A stretch of 64,000 bases of DNA from Chromohalobacter sarecensis (GTDB taxonomy: Bacteria > Pseudomonadota > Gammaproteobacteria > Pseudomonadales > Halomonadaceae), in contig NZ_JAKGAN010000001.1 of the NCBI RefSeq assembly GCF_023061135.1, forward strand, positions 1-64,000, written 5' to 3'. The position numbers and the translations under genes are program-made. Of the stretch, positions 35,483 through 46,976 are shown piece after piece; positions within the stretch are counted from its first letter, which is position 1; the number at the start of each line of letters is the position of its first letter. The notes beneath the pieces are model-generated. The model had not been told where the DNA came from. It saw only the letters and a list, made by a program, of their open reading frames with translations, and ran no database searches.

Positions 35483-36063
35483 GCTTTCCTCGGGTCATGT
35501 GATTAAGCGAAAACGATATCGGCCTCTAGACACGTTTCTTGATCGTTCTCATCGCTTTCCCCGCACCTCACACTTCACTCTGGTCCCAAAGCCACTATCG
35601 CCCAGCGAGTGCTCTACCTCGGTCACTAACTAGGGCGTGGCGTCGATCTCGGGCGGCCGTGAGCGGTGATTCGGGGAGGATGTCTGGGCGCCCCTGGGTG
35701 AGGTGATGCCGAAAGTGGCTTCGCTGTGTTGCATATGTCGTCATTTGGCTGGCGTCTAGGGCATCGGCCTGGCTGGCGTAGGTGGGGCGTAGTTCCTTGG
35801 CGTCGTCATCGAAGCGTTTGCCTAGGCGCGTCAGTGAATTGAGAGCTGATTCTTCAATCTGTTGATATGGGCGATGCGGATGCCGCGCATGGTATCGCCG
35901 ACCACCGGTTCGATGTCGTGGCGCTTGGCGAGATCGCCGAGGCTGATCGTGTCCAACCAGGATGAATTGATGTCGCGCACGTTGGAGAGCCAGCTCTTCC
36001 ATAGCCTGAAGATCGAGATGGTCCATTAACTGGCTGACCAAGAACCAGACACAACGTTAAACA
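35483..36063. other. degenerate region without intact genes
   Basis: I see no intact gene. Minus-strand frames hold broken pieces, for example SWLSNVRDINSSWLDTISLG followed by a stop near 35840, which look like parts of a decayed gene. Confidence 0.45.
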
Positions 36064-36618
36064 TTACAAATTCTGCATCCTGAAATCCGCCGAGCGATCG
36101 GTTTCGTCGCCAGCGACCATGAAGCGGCCGTGGCCGCGATAATGCAGTGTGCGGGGGAGCTCGATCGAGGTGTCGACATGGGCTTTGACGATCTCCCAGA
36201 TGAACAGTTCGTGGCGGTCTATCTGGCTGTCGTCGACTAAGCGGCATTCGAAGCTGGCATAGCATTCCTCCACGAGCGGTGCAGAGACGCTCTCGCCCGG
36301 TGTCGGTGTCAGCCCGAAGGCGTCGAACTTATCGAGCGCATCACCATCGCTATTGCCTACCCCGACCACGGCGTCGGCCAGTTCCAGTGTGGGTATGTTG
36401 ATCGTGCACTCGCGGCTTTCGCGCACGAGGCGATGGCTGTGATTGGCGGCGGTGATCAGGCATCCGAAGTGTGCCGGCGCGAAGCCGAGCATCATGTGCC
36501 AGCCCATCACCATCAGATTGCGTTCTGCCTGCCATTGCGAGCCCACCAGTACGATGGGGCCGGTTTCCAGATGGCAGCGGCATTGATCGAGTGGGAACTC
36601 GGTCTTGCGAGATGTCAT
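36064..36618 (-). CDS. flavin reductase family protein
   Basis: A 184-residue FMN-binding split-barrel protein of the flavin reductase (DIM6/NTAB) family. Marks are GPIVLVGSQWQAERNLMVMG (substituted S/T-rich FMN loop), FGCLITAANHSHRLVRES and ECTINIP, and a middle AxxFECRLVDDSQIDRHELF. Start at 36618 has an AAGGAGAAGG site; the frame to 36735 would include a terminator-like hairpin. It may reduce flavin for a partner oxygenase or act as an oxidoreductase; no partner is adjacent. Confidence 0.85.
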   Translation of the reverse strand: MTSRKTEFPLDQCRCHLETGPIVLVGSQWQAERNLMVMGWHMMLGFAPAHFGCLITAANHSHRLVRESRECTINIPTLELADAVVGVGNSDGDALDKFDAFGLTPTPGESVSAPLVEECYASFECRLVDDSQIDRHELFIWEIVKAHVDTSIELPRTLHYRGHGRFMVAGDETDRSADFRMQNL

Positions 36619-36702
36619 ACCTTCTCCTTGCAACGCGGGCACTCCGACTAAAATAGACCATTGCGGAAGAGAAAGGCGTTGGCGGAGTCCAGACATAAAT
36701 AA

Positions 36703-36720
36703 GCCCGGCCTAGGCCGGGC
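36703..36720. other. perfect hairpin upstream of the flavin reductase gene
   Basis: GCCCGGCC-TA-GGCCGGGC is an 18-bp near-perfect palindrome with no T tract on the plus strand; on the minus strand TTATTTATG follows. It may stop transcription from upstream. 36736-37000 holds no convincing gene. Confidence 0.5.
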
Positions 36721-37017
36721 TGGACGTTGCGTCACTGCATGTCCTGTCGAGCTCCTTGCGACCTTTCCACACTTCCTTGTGCGCGGTGCTGAGCACCGAG
36801 GTCGTCTCCCTGCTCGACGGCGCCCACAATGTCATAGTGAGCAGGCGGTTGGATTGATCTGGGTTAAATACCCGACAATTTTACTCGGGAATGAGCGGCT
36901 GTCTGACAAAATCCTCCGAAGGTCGTCGCTGCTTACTCATTGTGTCGGCATTGGCTTACTAAAAAGACATCGAATATAGGTAAACGATGCATCTCTAATG
37001 TGTTATGTTTTGTAACC

Positions 37018-37122
37018 GTGAGCCATGGATGGCGAGGATGCTTCAAGGATGTCGCAATTCCATCGCGTAGTGGCTCACACTGCGTACGACGTTTTGGCCC
37101 TCCCATCGTGGAGGGCTTTTTT
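37018..37122 (+). ncRNA. candidate structured small RNA
   Basis: GTGAGCCA (37018-37025) pairs with TGGCTCAC (37071-37078). Inside, GATGG pairs with CCATC and GCGA with TCGC, giving a long nested stem. A terminator follows (GCCCTCC/GGAGGGC, T6, 37097-37122). No ORF in the region looks real. The promoter was not identified. Confidence 0.45.
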
Positions 37123-37173
37123 ACGTCTGGGAGAAGTCGGGCTTCCAGCGCGTTTCCTGCCTCTGAACGAAAC

Positions 37174-37198
37174 AGGCCCATGCACGGGGCATGGGCCT
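37174..37198 (-). terminator. terminator downstream of icd
   Basis: AGGCCCATGC / GCATGGGCCT forms a 10-bp stem about 54 bases after the icd stop. On the minus strand it is followed by GTTTCGTT, a weak T tract. Confidence 0.6.
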
Positions 37199-37251
37199 GA
37201 TCTGATGCCTTTCATGTGCGCCGAGCCATAGGTGCGCGCGGCGCAAAGCGT

Positions 37252-39840
<2,589 letters not shown>

Positions 39841-40041
39841 ATGACATTTCTGATCGGCGTGGGCATTCCATTGCTGGTGTTGGTAAGCGTCTGGTGGGGC
39901 GCGCGAATAGCGCTCAAGCACCTTGTCGCCCGGGATCAAGCGACGCGAGAACGCATGGCCTGGGCCATCGCAGCGGTCGTCGCGGCGCTGATTGCGGTAT
40001 ATCTCTGGCTGCTGTTGACCATACCGGTGTTGCCTGCATAG
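39841..40041 (+). CDS. small two-TM membrane protein
   Basis: A 66-residue protein with helices LIGVGIPLLVLVSVWWGARI and WAIAAVVAALIAVYLWLLL joined by a charged loop. The ATG at 39841 has a GGGAGG site. No family recognised. It is followed by tRNA-Thr(CGT). Confidence 0.6.
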   Translation: MTFLIGVGIPLLVLVSVWWGARIALKHLVARDQATRERMAWAIAAVVAALIAVYLWLLLTIPVLPA

Positions 40042-40098
40042 GCGACAGGCCGAGAGGCTTGTCTGGCCACGTGAACCTGATTATCATCATGCGCCGTT

Positions 40099-40174
40099 GC
40101 CGGTGTAGCTCAGTTGGAAGAGCAACGCACTCGTAATGCGTAGGTCGGTGGTTCGAGTCCACTCACCGGCACCA
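40099..40174 (+). tRNA. tRNA-Thr (CGT)
   Basis: A 76-nt cloverleaf with acceptor GCCGGTG/CACCGGC, anticodon CGT in ACTCGTAAT, T-loop GGTTCGAGTCC and an encoded CCA. No integrated element is seen beside it. Confidence 0.97.
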
Positions 40175-40186
40175 GAAAGATTCCAC

Positions 40187-40220
40187 AAACCGCCGCCACG
40201 GAGCTTCCGGATGGCGGTTT
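40187..40220 (+). terminator. terminator after tRNA-Thr(CGT)
   Basis: AAACCGCC / GGCGGTTT stem with an 18-nt loop, then GCGTTT. The rest of 40221-40452 shows nothing certain. Confidence 0.65.
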
Positions 40221-40452
40221 GCGTTTCATGCCTAATTCTCTGGCATCCTGCCGGATTCCTCTGGAGTTTGCGCCCCACGCTTTGCGGCAGCGCCTATCCT
40301 CTCCTAACGTTAAGGTTGGTCGAGCTGCCTGACACGGCCCGGCCCCGCACAATGCTTTCTGATGGCGAGTGCCCGCCAGCGCCAAGTTGCGCGCCTCGGG
40401 CGTTCGCCCAAGAACGATGCCAGCCCTGACTGGTGAATGGCGAGGATAAGAC

Positions 40453-41136
40453 ATGGATGACCGTGAGCGTCTCAAGACTGAGGTTTCGTATTTTGATCCC
40501 CAACGACACCCTGCATCGCCGTCGCGGCGACGCTTTCTAAAATCCGCCGGTGTCTCCGGGCTCGCGGTGGCGGCTGCGCCGGCGTTGTCGTCGGTGAGCT
40601 ATGCCGGTTCGCCGGATGACCCGGACACGCAAGCCGACGCACCCCCCGCCGAAGGCCAGCGCCGCATCACCCTGACCGTCAATGGTCGACGCGAACAGCT
40701 CGATGTCACGCCCAACGTGATCCTGCTCGATGCGCTGCGCCATGCCCTGCAATTGACCGGCACCAAGAAGGGCTGCGACCACGGCCAATGCGGTGCCTGC
40801 ACGATCCTGGTCAATGGCACGTCCATCAATTCCTGTTTGAGTCTCGCCGTGACCCACGACGGCGACGAGATCACCACCGTCGAAGGGCTCGAAAAGAACG
40901 GCCAGCAGCATCCGTTGCAGCAGGCGTTTCTCGAATATGACGCTTATCAGTGCGGTTACTGCACGTCGGGTCAAATGATGAGCGCGCTGGCGATCTTGCA
41001 GGATGACGACATCGGCAGCAGCGACGCCGACGTGCGCGAGGCGATGAGCGGTAACATCTGCCGCTGCGGCGCCTACAAGAACATCGTCGCGGCGATTCAG
41101 TCCGCTCGCGGTACAATGCAAGGGGGTAACGCATGA
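40453..41136 (+). CDS. paoA: aldehyde oxidoreductase iron-sulfur subunit PaoA (YagT-like)
   Basis: A 227-residue subunit with a twin-arginine signal (SRRRFLKSAGVSGLAVAAAP), so the enzyme is exported folded to the periplasm. Two 2Fe-2S sites are visible: CDHGQCGACT...SINSC (plant type) and CGYCTSGQM ... NICRCGAY. It is the electron-transfer part of a molybdenum hydroxylase that oxidises aldehydes. It overlaps paoB by ATGA. Confidence 0.94.
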   Translation: MDDRERLKTEVSYFDPQRHPASPSRRRFLKSAGVSGLAVAAAPALSSVSYAGSPDDPDTQADAPPAEGQRRITLTVNGRREQLDVTPNVILLDALRHALQLTGTKKGCDHGQCGACTILVNGTSINSCLSLAVTHDGDEITTVEGLEKNGQQHPLQQAFLEYDAYQCGYCTSGQMMSALAILQDDDIGSSDADVREAMSGNICRCGAYKNIVAAIQSARGTMQGGNA

Positions 41137-42119
41137 GACATTTCGATTACGCCCGCGCCGAGAGCCCGCAGCAGGCGGTGGCGGCGCACGGCAGTGAACG
41201 CGACGCCGCCTTTTTGGCGGGGGGGACCACGCTGCTCGATCTGGTCAAGCTCGATGTCATGCAGCCGCAGACAGTGGTCGATATCAACGGCGTCGATCTC
41301 GATACCATCGAACGCCTCGACGATGGCCGGCTGCGTATCGGCGCGATGGTGACCAACACGGCGCTGGCGCGTGATGAGCGCGTGGTTAACGACTACGCCG
41401 TGCTTTCCCAGGCACTGCTGGCCGGTGCTTCGACCCAATTGCGCAACAAGGCGACCACCGGCGGCAACGTCATGCAGCGCGTGCGTTGCCCGTATTTCCG
41501 CGATGGCGTCTCCGCCTGCAACAAGCGCGAGCCCGGCAGCGGCTGCGCGGCCATCGACGGCGTCAATCGCACCGTGCACGCGGTGCTTGGCACCAGCGAC
41601 AACTGCATTGCGACGCACCCGTCGGATATGTGCGTGGCGATGGCCGCTATCGGCGCCACCGTCGAGGTGCAGGGGCCGGAAGGCCGGCGCGAGATCGACT
41701 TCGCCGACTTTCACCTGCTGCCCGGCGACACGCCGGCACGCGAGCATGCGCTGGAACCCGGCGAGTTGATCACCCACGTGACGCTGGACGCGCCGCTCGA
41801 GGGCAGCCGATCTGCTTATCTCAAGCTGCGCGACCGCCAGTCGTATCAGTTCGCGCTGGCCTCGAGCGCGGTGATCGTGCGCATGGACGGCAACACCATT
41901 CGCGAGGCGCGGGTGGCCATGGGCGGTGTCGGCACCAAGCCGTGGCGCGCGCCGGAAGTGGAGGCGGCGCTCAAGGGTAAGGCCGCCAGTGAGGCGGTGT
42001 TTGCGGAGGCGGCTAAGCGCGCCTTCGAGAACGCCGTCGCCTATTCCCAGAACGGTTACAAGATTCCGCTCGGGCAGCAGGCCATCGTGCGTAATCTCAC
42101 CGATCTGATCGCCGCCTGA
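41133..42119 (+). CDS. paoB: aldehyde oxidoreductase FAD subunit PaoB (YagS-like)
   Basis: The 328-residue FAD-binding subunit has the FAD loop FLAGGTTLLDLVKLDV and a second FAD motif with ATTGGNVMQR. The RCPYFRDG...CNKREPGSGCAA region matches the extra 4Fe-4S insertion of PaoB. It sits between paoA and paoC; RBS and spacing are typical. Confidence 0.94.
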   Translation: MRHFDYARAESPQQAVAAHGSERDAAFLAGGTTLLDLVKLDVMQPQTVVDINGVDLDTIERLDDGRLRIGAMVTNTALARDERVVNDYAVLSQALLAGASTQLRNKATTGGNVMQRVRCPYFRDGVSACNKREPGSGCAAIDGVNRTVHAVLGTSDNCIATHPSDMCVAMAAIGATVEVQGPEGRREIDFADFHLLPGDTPAREHALEPGELITHVTLDAPLEGSRSAYLKLRDRQSYQFALASSAVIVRMDGNTIREARVAMGGVGTKPWRAPEVEAALKGKAASEAVFAEAAKRAFENAVAYSQNGYKIPLGQQAIVRNLTDLIAA

Positions 42120-42142
42120 ACCGCCCGCGAGGAGAATGAAGC

Positions 42143-44371
42143 ATGAGCGACAAGGATACGAAAGAGCCCATTATCGGCGCAGGCGTGCCGCGCATCGACG
42201 GCCCCGATAAGCTCGCGGGGCGCGCCAACTATGCCGCTGACAACTTGCCGGCCAACATGGCATACGGCTATGGCGTCTTCAGCACCATCGCAAAAGGCAA
42301 GGTGACGCGGCTGAATATCGATGAGGCGAAGCGGATGCCGGGCGTCATCGATATCTTCCACCACGGTCATTTCCCGTCGCTGTACCGCACGCCGTCGAGC
42401 TTCGTGCAGGGCAACAAGGTGGAGGAAACGCGGCTGCCGTTCGAGGACGAACGCGTTTACTACGAAGGCCAGTTCGTGGCGCTGGTGGTCGCCGACAGTT
42501 TCGAGAATGCACGTGCCGCCGCGCGACACGTCAAGGTGGAATACGCCGCCGAAGCGGCCGTCGCCAACCTCGCCCAGGGCCTTGATGACAACGGCACCCA
42601 GGCGGGTGGCGGCCATTCGCGTGGCGATGCCGCCTCGGCCTTCGACAGCGCCGACACGACCATCGACGTCACCTACCACACGCCGGTGGAAACCCATAAC
42701 CCGATGGAAATGCACGCCTCGGTGGCGTACTGGGATGCGCAGGGCGATCTGACCATCTATGACGCCTCGCAAGGCGTCGTGGTCGAGCGCAATGCGCTGT
42801 CCAAGATCTTCGCCATCGCCCCCGAGCGTATCACCGTGCATGCGCCCTACATCGGCTCGGGTTTCGGTAGCAAGTTGTGGACCTGGCCGCATGCGATAGC
42901 CACGGCAGCGGTGTCGCGTGAGCTGGGCCGCCCGGTACAGCTCGTCGTGCCGCGTCAGCAGATGTTTACCACCACCGGGCACCGTCCTGAAACCCGCCAG
43001 CGCATGCGCCTGGCAACCGACGGCAACGGCAAGCTGGTGTCGCTGCGTCACGAGGCGATCAACACGACCTCGTTCACCGATCAGTACGTGGAAACCTGCG
43101 GTAGCGTGACCAAGAGCCTCTACAGCTGCCCCGATCTGACGGTCAGCCATGAAACCACGCAGGTGAATCGTGGCACGCCGACCTCGATGCGCGCCCCGGG
43201 CGCGGCGCCAGGACTATTTGCGCTGGAGTCGGCGATCGACGAGATGGCCGAGGCGGCGGGGGTCGATCCGGTGCAGTTCCGGCTCGACAACTATGCCGAG
43301 CGCGACGAAAGCCAGGATCTGGATTTCTCCAGCAACCATATCGTCGAGGCCACGAAACAAGCCGCCGAGCGTTTCGGGTGGCACGATCGCAACCCCGAGA
43401 TCGGCAGCATGCGCGAGGGCCGCGAGATCGTCGGTTACGGCATGGCGGCCTGCAACTGGGAGGCCCTGAAGCGGCCCTGCGATGCACGCGTCTCGCTGCG
43501 TGCCGATGGCACCGTCTTCGCTTCCTGCGCGACCCAGGATATCGGTACTGGCACCTACACCATCGTCGCCCAGGCGGTGAGCGACGTGACCGGAGTGCCG
43601 CTGGATCGGATTACCGTCAAGCTGGGGGATTCCTCCTACCCGGACGGGCCGATCTCCGGCGGCTCCTGGGCCACGGCGACCACGCTGCCGGCGATTGCCG
43701 GTGCGGCGCGCAATGCGCTTGATGAGCTCAAGCGTTACGCCACGGGTGGCAACGGCATCTTCGCCGAGGCCAGTGCGGACGATCTAAGTGTGGCCGATGG
43801 TGCCCTGCGTTATGACGGCAAGCAGGCGAGTTTCGCCGAGGTGCTCGACGCCGCGCGTTACGGCAGTGCCGATGGCGAAGCGCATACCGAAGCCGCCGAC
43901 TCGAAATACTCCTACCGCTCCTTCGGCGCGCATTTCGTCGAGGTACGCTGGGATCCGGGCATCTCGCATCTGCGCGTGGCGCGGGTGGTCAGCGCCATCG
44001 ACGTGGGCAAGGTGATCAACGAAACCACCGCGCGCAACCAGGTCGAAGGCGCGGTCGTGATGGGCATCGGCATGGGGCTTTTCGAAGCCACCGAGTACGA
44101 CGAGCGCAACGGCCGCCCGGTGAATAATGACTACGCCGAGTACGTGGTGCCGGTGCATGCCGACCAGCCGGAAATCGACGTCATTCTGCTCGATTATCCC
44201 GATCTGGCGTTCAATGAGTATGGCGCGCGGGGCATCGGCGAGATCGGCATCACCGGGCTGGCCGCCGCCATCGGCAATGCGGTCCACCACGCCACCGGCA
44301 AACGCATCCGCGAGCTGCCCATCACCCTCGACAAGCTGATGGACGACGTTCCCCAGGCGCAAAGCGCTTGA
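42143..44371 (+). CDS. paoC: aldehyde oxidoreductase molybdopterin subunit PaoC (YagR-like)
   Basis: A 742-residue catalytic subunit that should bind MCD molybdenum cofactor. Family marks: RIDGPDKLAGRANYAAD, the GSGFGSKLW cofactor loop, APGAAPGLFALESAIDEMAE, and the catalytic Glu in GARGIGEIGITG. Length matches E. coli PaoC (732). It lacks a signal peptide, as it travels with PaoA. Maturation genes mocA and xdhC lie beyond the AbiE module on the other strand. Confidence 0.95.
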   Translation: MSDKDTKEPIIGAGVPRIDGPDKLAGRANYAADNLPANMAYGYGVFSTIAKGKVTRLNIDEAKRMPGVIDIFHHGHFPSLYRTPSSFVQGNKVEETRLPFEDERVYYEGQFVALVVADSFENARAAARHVKVEYAAEAAVANLAQGLDDNGTQAGGGHSRGDAASAFDSADTTIDVTYHTPVETHNPMEMHASVAYWDAQGDLTIYDASQGVVVERNALSKIFAIAPERITVHAPYIGSGFGSKLWTWPHAIATAAVSRELGRPVQLVVPRQQMFTTTGHRPETRQRMRLATDGNGKLVSLRHEAINTTSFTDQYVETCGSVTKSLYSCPDLTVSHETTQVNRGTPTSMRAPGAAPGLFALESAIDEMAEAAGVDPVQFRLDNYAERDESQDLDFSSNHIVEATKQAAERFGWHDRNPEIGSMREGREIVGYGMAACNWEALKRPCDARVSLRADGTVFASCATQDIGTGTYTIVAQAVSDVTGVPLDRITVKLGDSSYPDGPISGGSWATATTLPAIAGAARNALDELKRYATGGNGIFAEASADDLSVADGALRYDGKQASFAEVLDAARYGSADGEAHTEAADSKYSYRSFGAHFVEVRWDPGISHLRVARVVSAIDVGKVINETTARNQVEGAVVMGIGMGLFEATEYDERNGRPVNNDYAEYVVPVHADQPEIDVILLDYPDLAFNEYGARGIGEIGITGLAAAIGNAVHHATGKRIRELPITLDKLMDDVPQAQSA

Positions 44372-44419
44372 GGATTGCTGGACGCAGTTAATGCGAGGTG
44401 GGCTCGGGGGCCAAGTAGT

Positions 44420-45289
44420 CTAGAGGCTAATGCGACCGCCCTCGAGCCCACGTTTGAACATGGCTAGCCAGTGTAGGCACTCGTCGACGCTTTCGGGGAT
44501 GCCACGGCTCATGTCGGTCGCCAAGTCTTCGAGAGCGAGGTTGGCAAGGCCGTCGTTCAGCAACGTCGAGACGTGTGCGAGTGTACCGGGCGCGGCAATC
44601 AGGCGAGCCCGCTCACCGAGTAGCTGTATGGCGGTAAGGGTGGTGTCGTAACCATTTTCTTCGAGTACTGCTGCCCACTTGCCTTCATAGAGCGTCCCCA
44701 TGTCCCAGTCCACACGACTGTAATGCTGGAAGAGATAGGCAATGTCTGCGGCATCCTTGCGACGGGTAGCGGGTATGCGTTCCGTCCAGGCGACGAGCTT
44801 CAACAGCGCTTGGCTCTCCAGGTTGGCCACTTTGACCTCGAGTGACGCTGGGCCGGTCAGGTGAACGCGATAGGCTGTGTTGCAGGCTTCTTCGGAACCC
44901 ATTACTGACATCTCGATCACACCTTCGGGTGGCCAGCCGATATTGGCGTCCTCGTCAGCGATGCCACCAAAAGGGATGATATCGACGACGCAGCCGTTGA
45001 GAGAGCGCAATTCATGTGGGGCGCGTCCTTGCCGGTAACCTCTGTCGAGCAGAGCCGCGTGGATGCGTCGAAACTCTTCCCAACCTTGCACGTAGATGGC
45101 GAAGTCGATGTCGGCGGTGGCACGACGTACTGGTGCCCCGTAATGGTGATGAAGGATGAGATCCCGAGCCTTGGCGCCGATCAAGACGTAATCGATGCCG
45201 AACTGCTTGGCCAGAGCACTGACATCGTTCAGTGCGGTATGAGCCACCTCATCAATAGGCGCTGAAATGGTCAGCGAGATAGCGTTCAT
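44420..45289 (-). CDS. abiEii: AbiEii-like nucleotidyltransferase toxin
   Basis: A 289-residue protein with a DNA polymerase beta-type NTase fold: DYVLIGAKARDLILHH, then TADIDFAIYV with the DxD metal pair. C-terminal helices with RKDAADIAYL are typical of AbiEii/AbiGii. Type IV toxins of this class modify tRNA with nucleotides and stop growth. Start at 45289; it overlaps abiEi by 38 bases, so antitoxin and toxin are coupled. The ORF upstream extension to 45328 is not needed. Confidence 0.82.
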   Translation of the reverse strand: MNAISLTISAPIDEVAHTALNDVSALAKQFGIDYVLIGAKARDLILHHHYGAPVRRATADIDFAIYVQGWEEFRRIHAALLDRGYRQGRAPHELRSLNGCVVDIIPFGGIADEDANIGWPPEGVIEMSVMGSEEACNTAYRVHLTGPASLEVKVANLESQALLKLVAWTERIPATRRKDAADIAYLFQHYSRVDWDMGTLYEGKWAAVLEENGYDTTLTAIQLLGERARLIAAPGTLAHVSTLLNDGLANLALEDLATDMSRGIPESVDECLHWLAMFKRGLEGGRISL

Positions 45290-46277
45290 CCAGAATCCTT
45301 GCGATTTCGGCATTGCGGGGATCCCCACTGCGGATCAGGTCCGCATAGGCGAGCAAAGGGTGGGCCATAGCGGGCTCTTCATCGTCTGCACTCCAAAAGC
45401 GTTCCATGATTCGAACATTGGCTTCGACACCTGTTGGGGGCTTCCTCAACCGATATTGTTGCATCAGTCGGGATAGGTTTTCTCTGGGCAGGAAGAGTGT
45501 GGCCACTTGCGGCGTCAAGTGACCACTGAAAAAGGCTCCTGCAATTTCCCCGCCCCACGCCGCGGCGAAACGATCTATGTCGCGCTCTCCCCACCAATCA
45601 GTTGTCTCGCCGTGGAATTCGCCGATCAGTAGCTTTGGGGCGAGTTTTTCGCAGTAGCCGACGACCCAGCGCTCCATGAGCTTTCTTGGTTCGATGACTT
45701 TGCGTCCGCTACGACTCATCGACGCCACTAAGCCCCCGGCTTCGAGTGCCTTGAGGACGTTGGCAACGGTGCCATGAGAAACGCCCGTTCGCTCGGCGAT
45801 TGCGCGCACCGAGGCGTTCACCAGGTTGGGGACGAGCAGCAGATGGTAGACAACGATGAGGCCTTGGCGCTGAAAGGCTCGCTCGGCTGCATGCGATTTC
45901 TCCTCCCTTGCGAATATCGCTGAGCGACTGTTACCTCTAATCAAAATCTTAAAGTCAGGCCGGTCAATGAAGGCATTGCCAGCCGTATCGATGAATTGGA
46001 TGCCTTGGGCTTGCAGCTTCTTGGCGGCGCTGGCGTTGAGGTAGTCGGCGATCAGGAGGCGACCAGGGTTGCCAGCTAAGTGGTATGAAAGCGCAGGTAT
46101 CAGGTGAGCCGCCCAGCGCTTTACCTCGCCGGGGAAGTGCTGGCCACCCAGTTCGACATTGAGACCCTCTTCTTGTGGGCCGTTTAGGACGGCGCTGAGT
46201 GAGGCGCTTAGCCCTGTTTCGCGCTGGAAGGCGGCAATGGCTGCCTCTGCGATCTCCCACTCTAAAGAAGTTGCCAT
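45252..46277 (-). CDS. abiEi: AbiEi-like antitoxin/regulator
   Basis: A 341-residue protein with an internal winged-helix DNA-binding part: LVNASVRAIAERTGVSHGTV and KALEAGGLVASM. AbiEi antitoxins combine such a domain with a C-terminal antitoxin domain and repress their own operon. It comes first, before the toxin gene. An inverted repeat sits in its promoter. Start at 46277 (MATSLEWEIAEAAIAAF). The length is somewhat greater than short AbiEi proteins, which fits the longer subfamily. Confidence 0.78.
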   Translation of the reverse strand: MATSLEWEIAEAAIAAFQRETGLSASLSAVLNGPQEEGLNVELGGQHFPGEVKRWAAHLIPALSYHLAGNPGRLLIADYLNASAAKKLQAQGIQFIDTAGNAFIDRPDFKILIRGNSRSAIFAREEKSHAAERAFQRQGLIVVYHLLLVPNLVNASVRAIAERTGVSHGTVANVLKALEAGGLVASMSRSGRKVIEPRKLMERWVVGYCEKLAPKLLIGEFHGETTDWWGERDIDRFAAAWGGEIAGAFFSGHLTPQVATLFLPRENLSRLMQQYRLRKPPTGVEANVRIMERFWSADDEEPAMAHPLLAYADLIRSGDPRNAEIARILDERYLADHFSAY

Positions 46278-46280
46278 GGT

Positions 46281-46333
46281 TGTCCAATAATATGCGATGT
46301 CTATTAATAATGTACGCTTGTAAAAATTGGACA
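46281..46333. promoter_or_regulatory. inverted repeat in the abiE promoter
   Basis: TGTCCAAT (46281-46288) and ATTGGACA (46326-46333) are a perfect pair around an AT-rich core with TATTAAT and TATTAT. AbiEi proteins bind inverted repeats in their own promoter, so this is a plausible operator. Confidence 0.6.
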
Positions 46334-46352
46334 GCAAGACACTTCTTTTGGG

Positions 46353-46976
46353 TCAATACGGTGCTTGAGCGTCAGTGTTGCGAATCTCGAACTGCAGGTC
46401 TGCGGGCGTGTCGATATCCAGCAGGATGCCGGGATCATCGACCTCGACTTCTCGGTAGCGTTCGGGGTGCTGGCGGATAAGCCGCCGCGCTCCGGTGTCG
46501 CCGTCCAGGCGTGTGAGCGCCGGCCAGAACGCGCGCCCGAACAGCACTGGGTGGCCGGGACGACCAGCGTAGCAGGGGCGCAAGATGTGTTCGGTATCGG
46601 CGAGACGCTGTAGATGAAGCAGGGTATCGGACCGGATGGCGGGCATATCGCCGAGCAGGATCGCCGCCGCCTGAACGTCGGCGAGTGCGGGGTCGCTTGC
46701 GAGCGCCACGAAGGCTTCGGCCAGGCTGGCGCCCAGGCCGTGCTCGGCGCGTGTCGCGCGAATCAGCGGCGTGTTCTCGGCAAGTCCCAGGCACGCGGGA
46801 TCGTCCCCGGCACGCACCACCACGCGATGGCATGCAAACGCTTCGCGCGCCTTGGCCTGCGAGGCGCCCAGTAGCGTGCCTTCCCAGGGCCCGCTCGCGC
46901 GGCGCTTGTCCGCATCGCCGTACCGCCGCGACCCGCCGGCGGCCATGATCACGGCGACCACCCGTTCAGAGTGCAT
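46353..46976 (-). CDS. mocA: molybdenum cofactor cytidylyltransferase MocA-like
   Basis: A 207-residue nucleotidyltransferase of the MobA/MocA fold. It has the loop IMAAGGSRRYGDADKR, the metal-binding LLGDMPAI and GHPVLFGRAFW. MocA adds CMP to molybdopterin to make MCD for PaoC-type enzymes. It overlaps xdhC by 11 bases. The target PaoABC is 2 kb away. Start at 46976. Confidence 0.88.
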   Translation of the reverse strand: MHSERVVAVIMAAGGSRRYGDADKRRASGPWEGTLLGASQAKAREAFACHRVVVRAGDDPACLGLAENTPLIRATRAEHGLGASLAEAFVALASDPALADVQAAAILLGDMPAIRSDTLLHLQRLADTEHILRPCYAGRPGHPVLFGRAFWPALTRLDGDTGARRLIRQHPERYREVEVDDPGILLDIDTPADLQFEIRNTDAQAPY

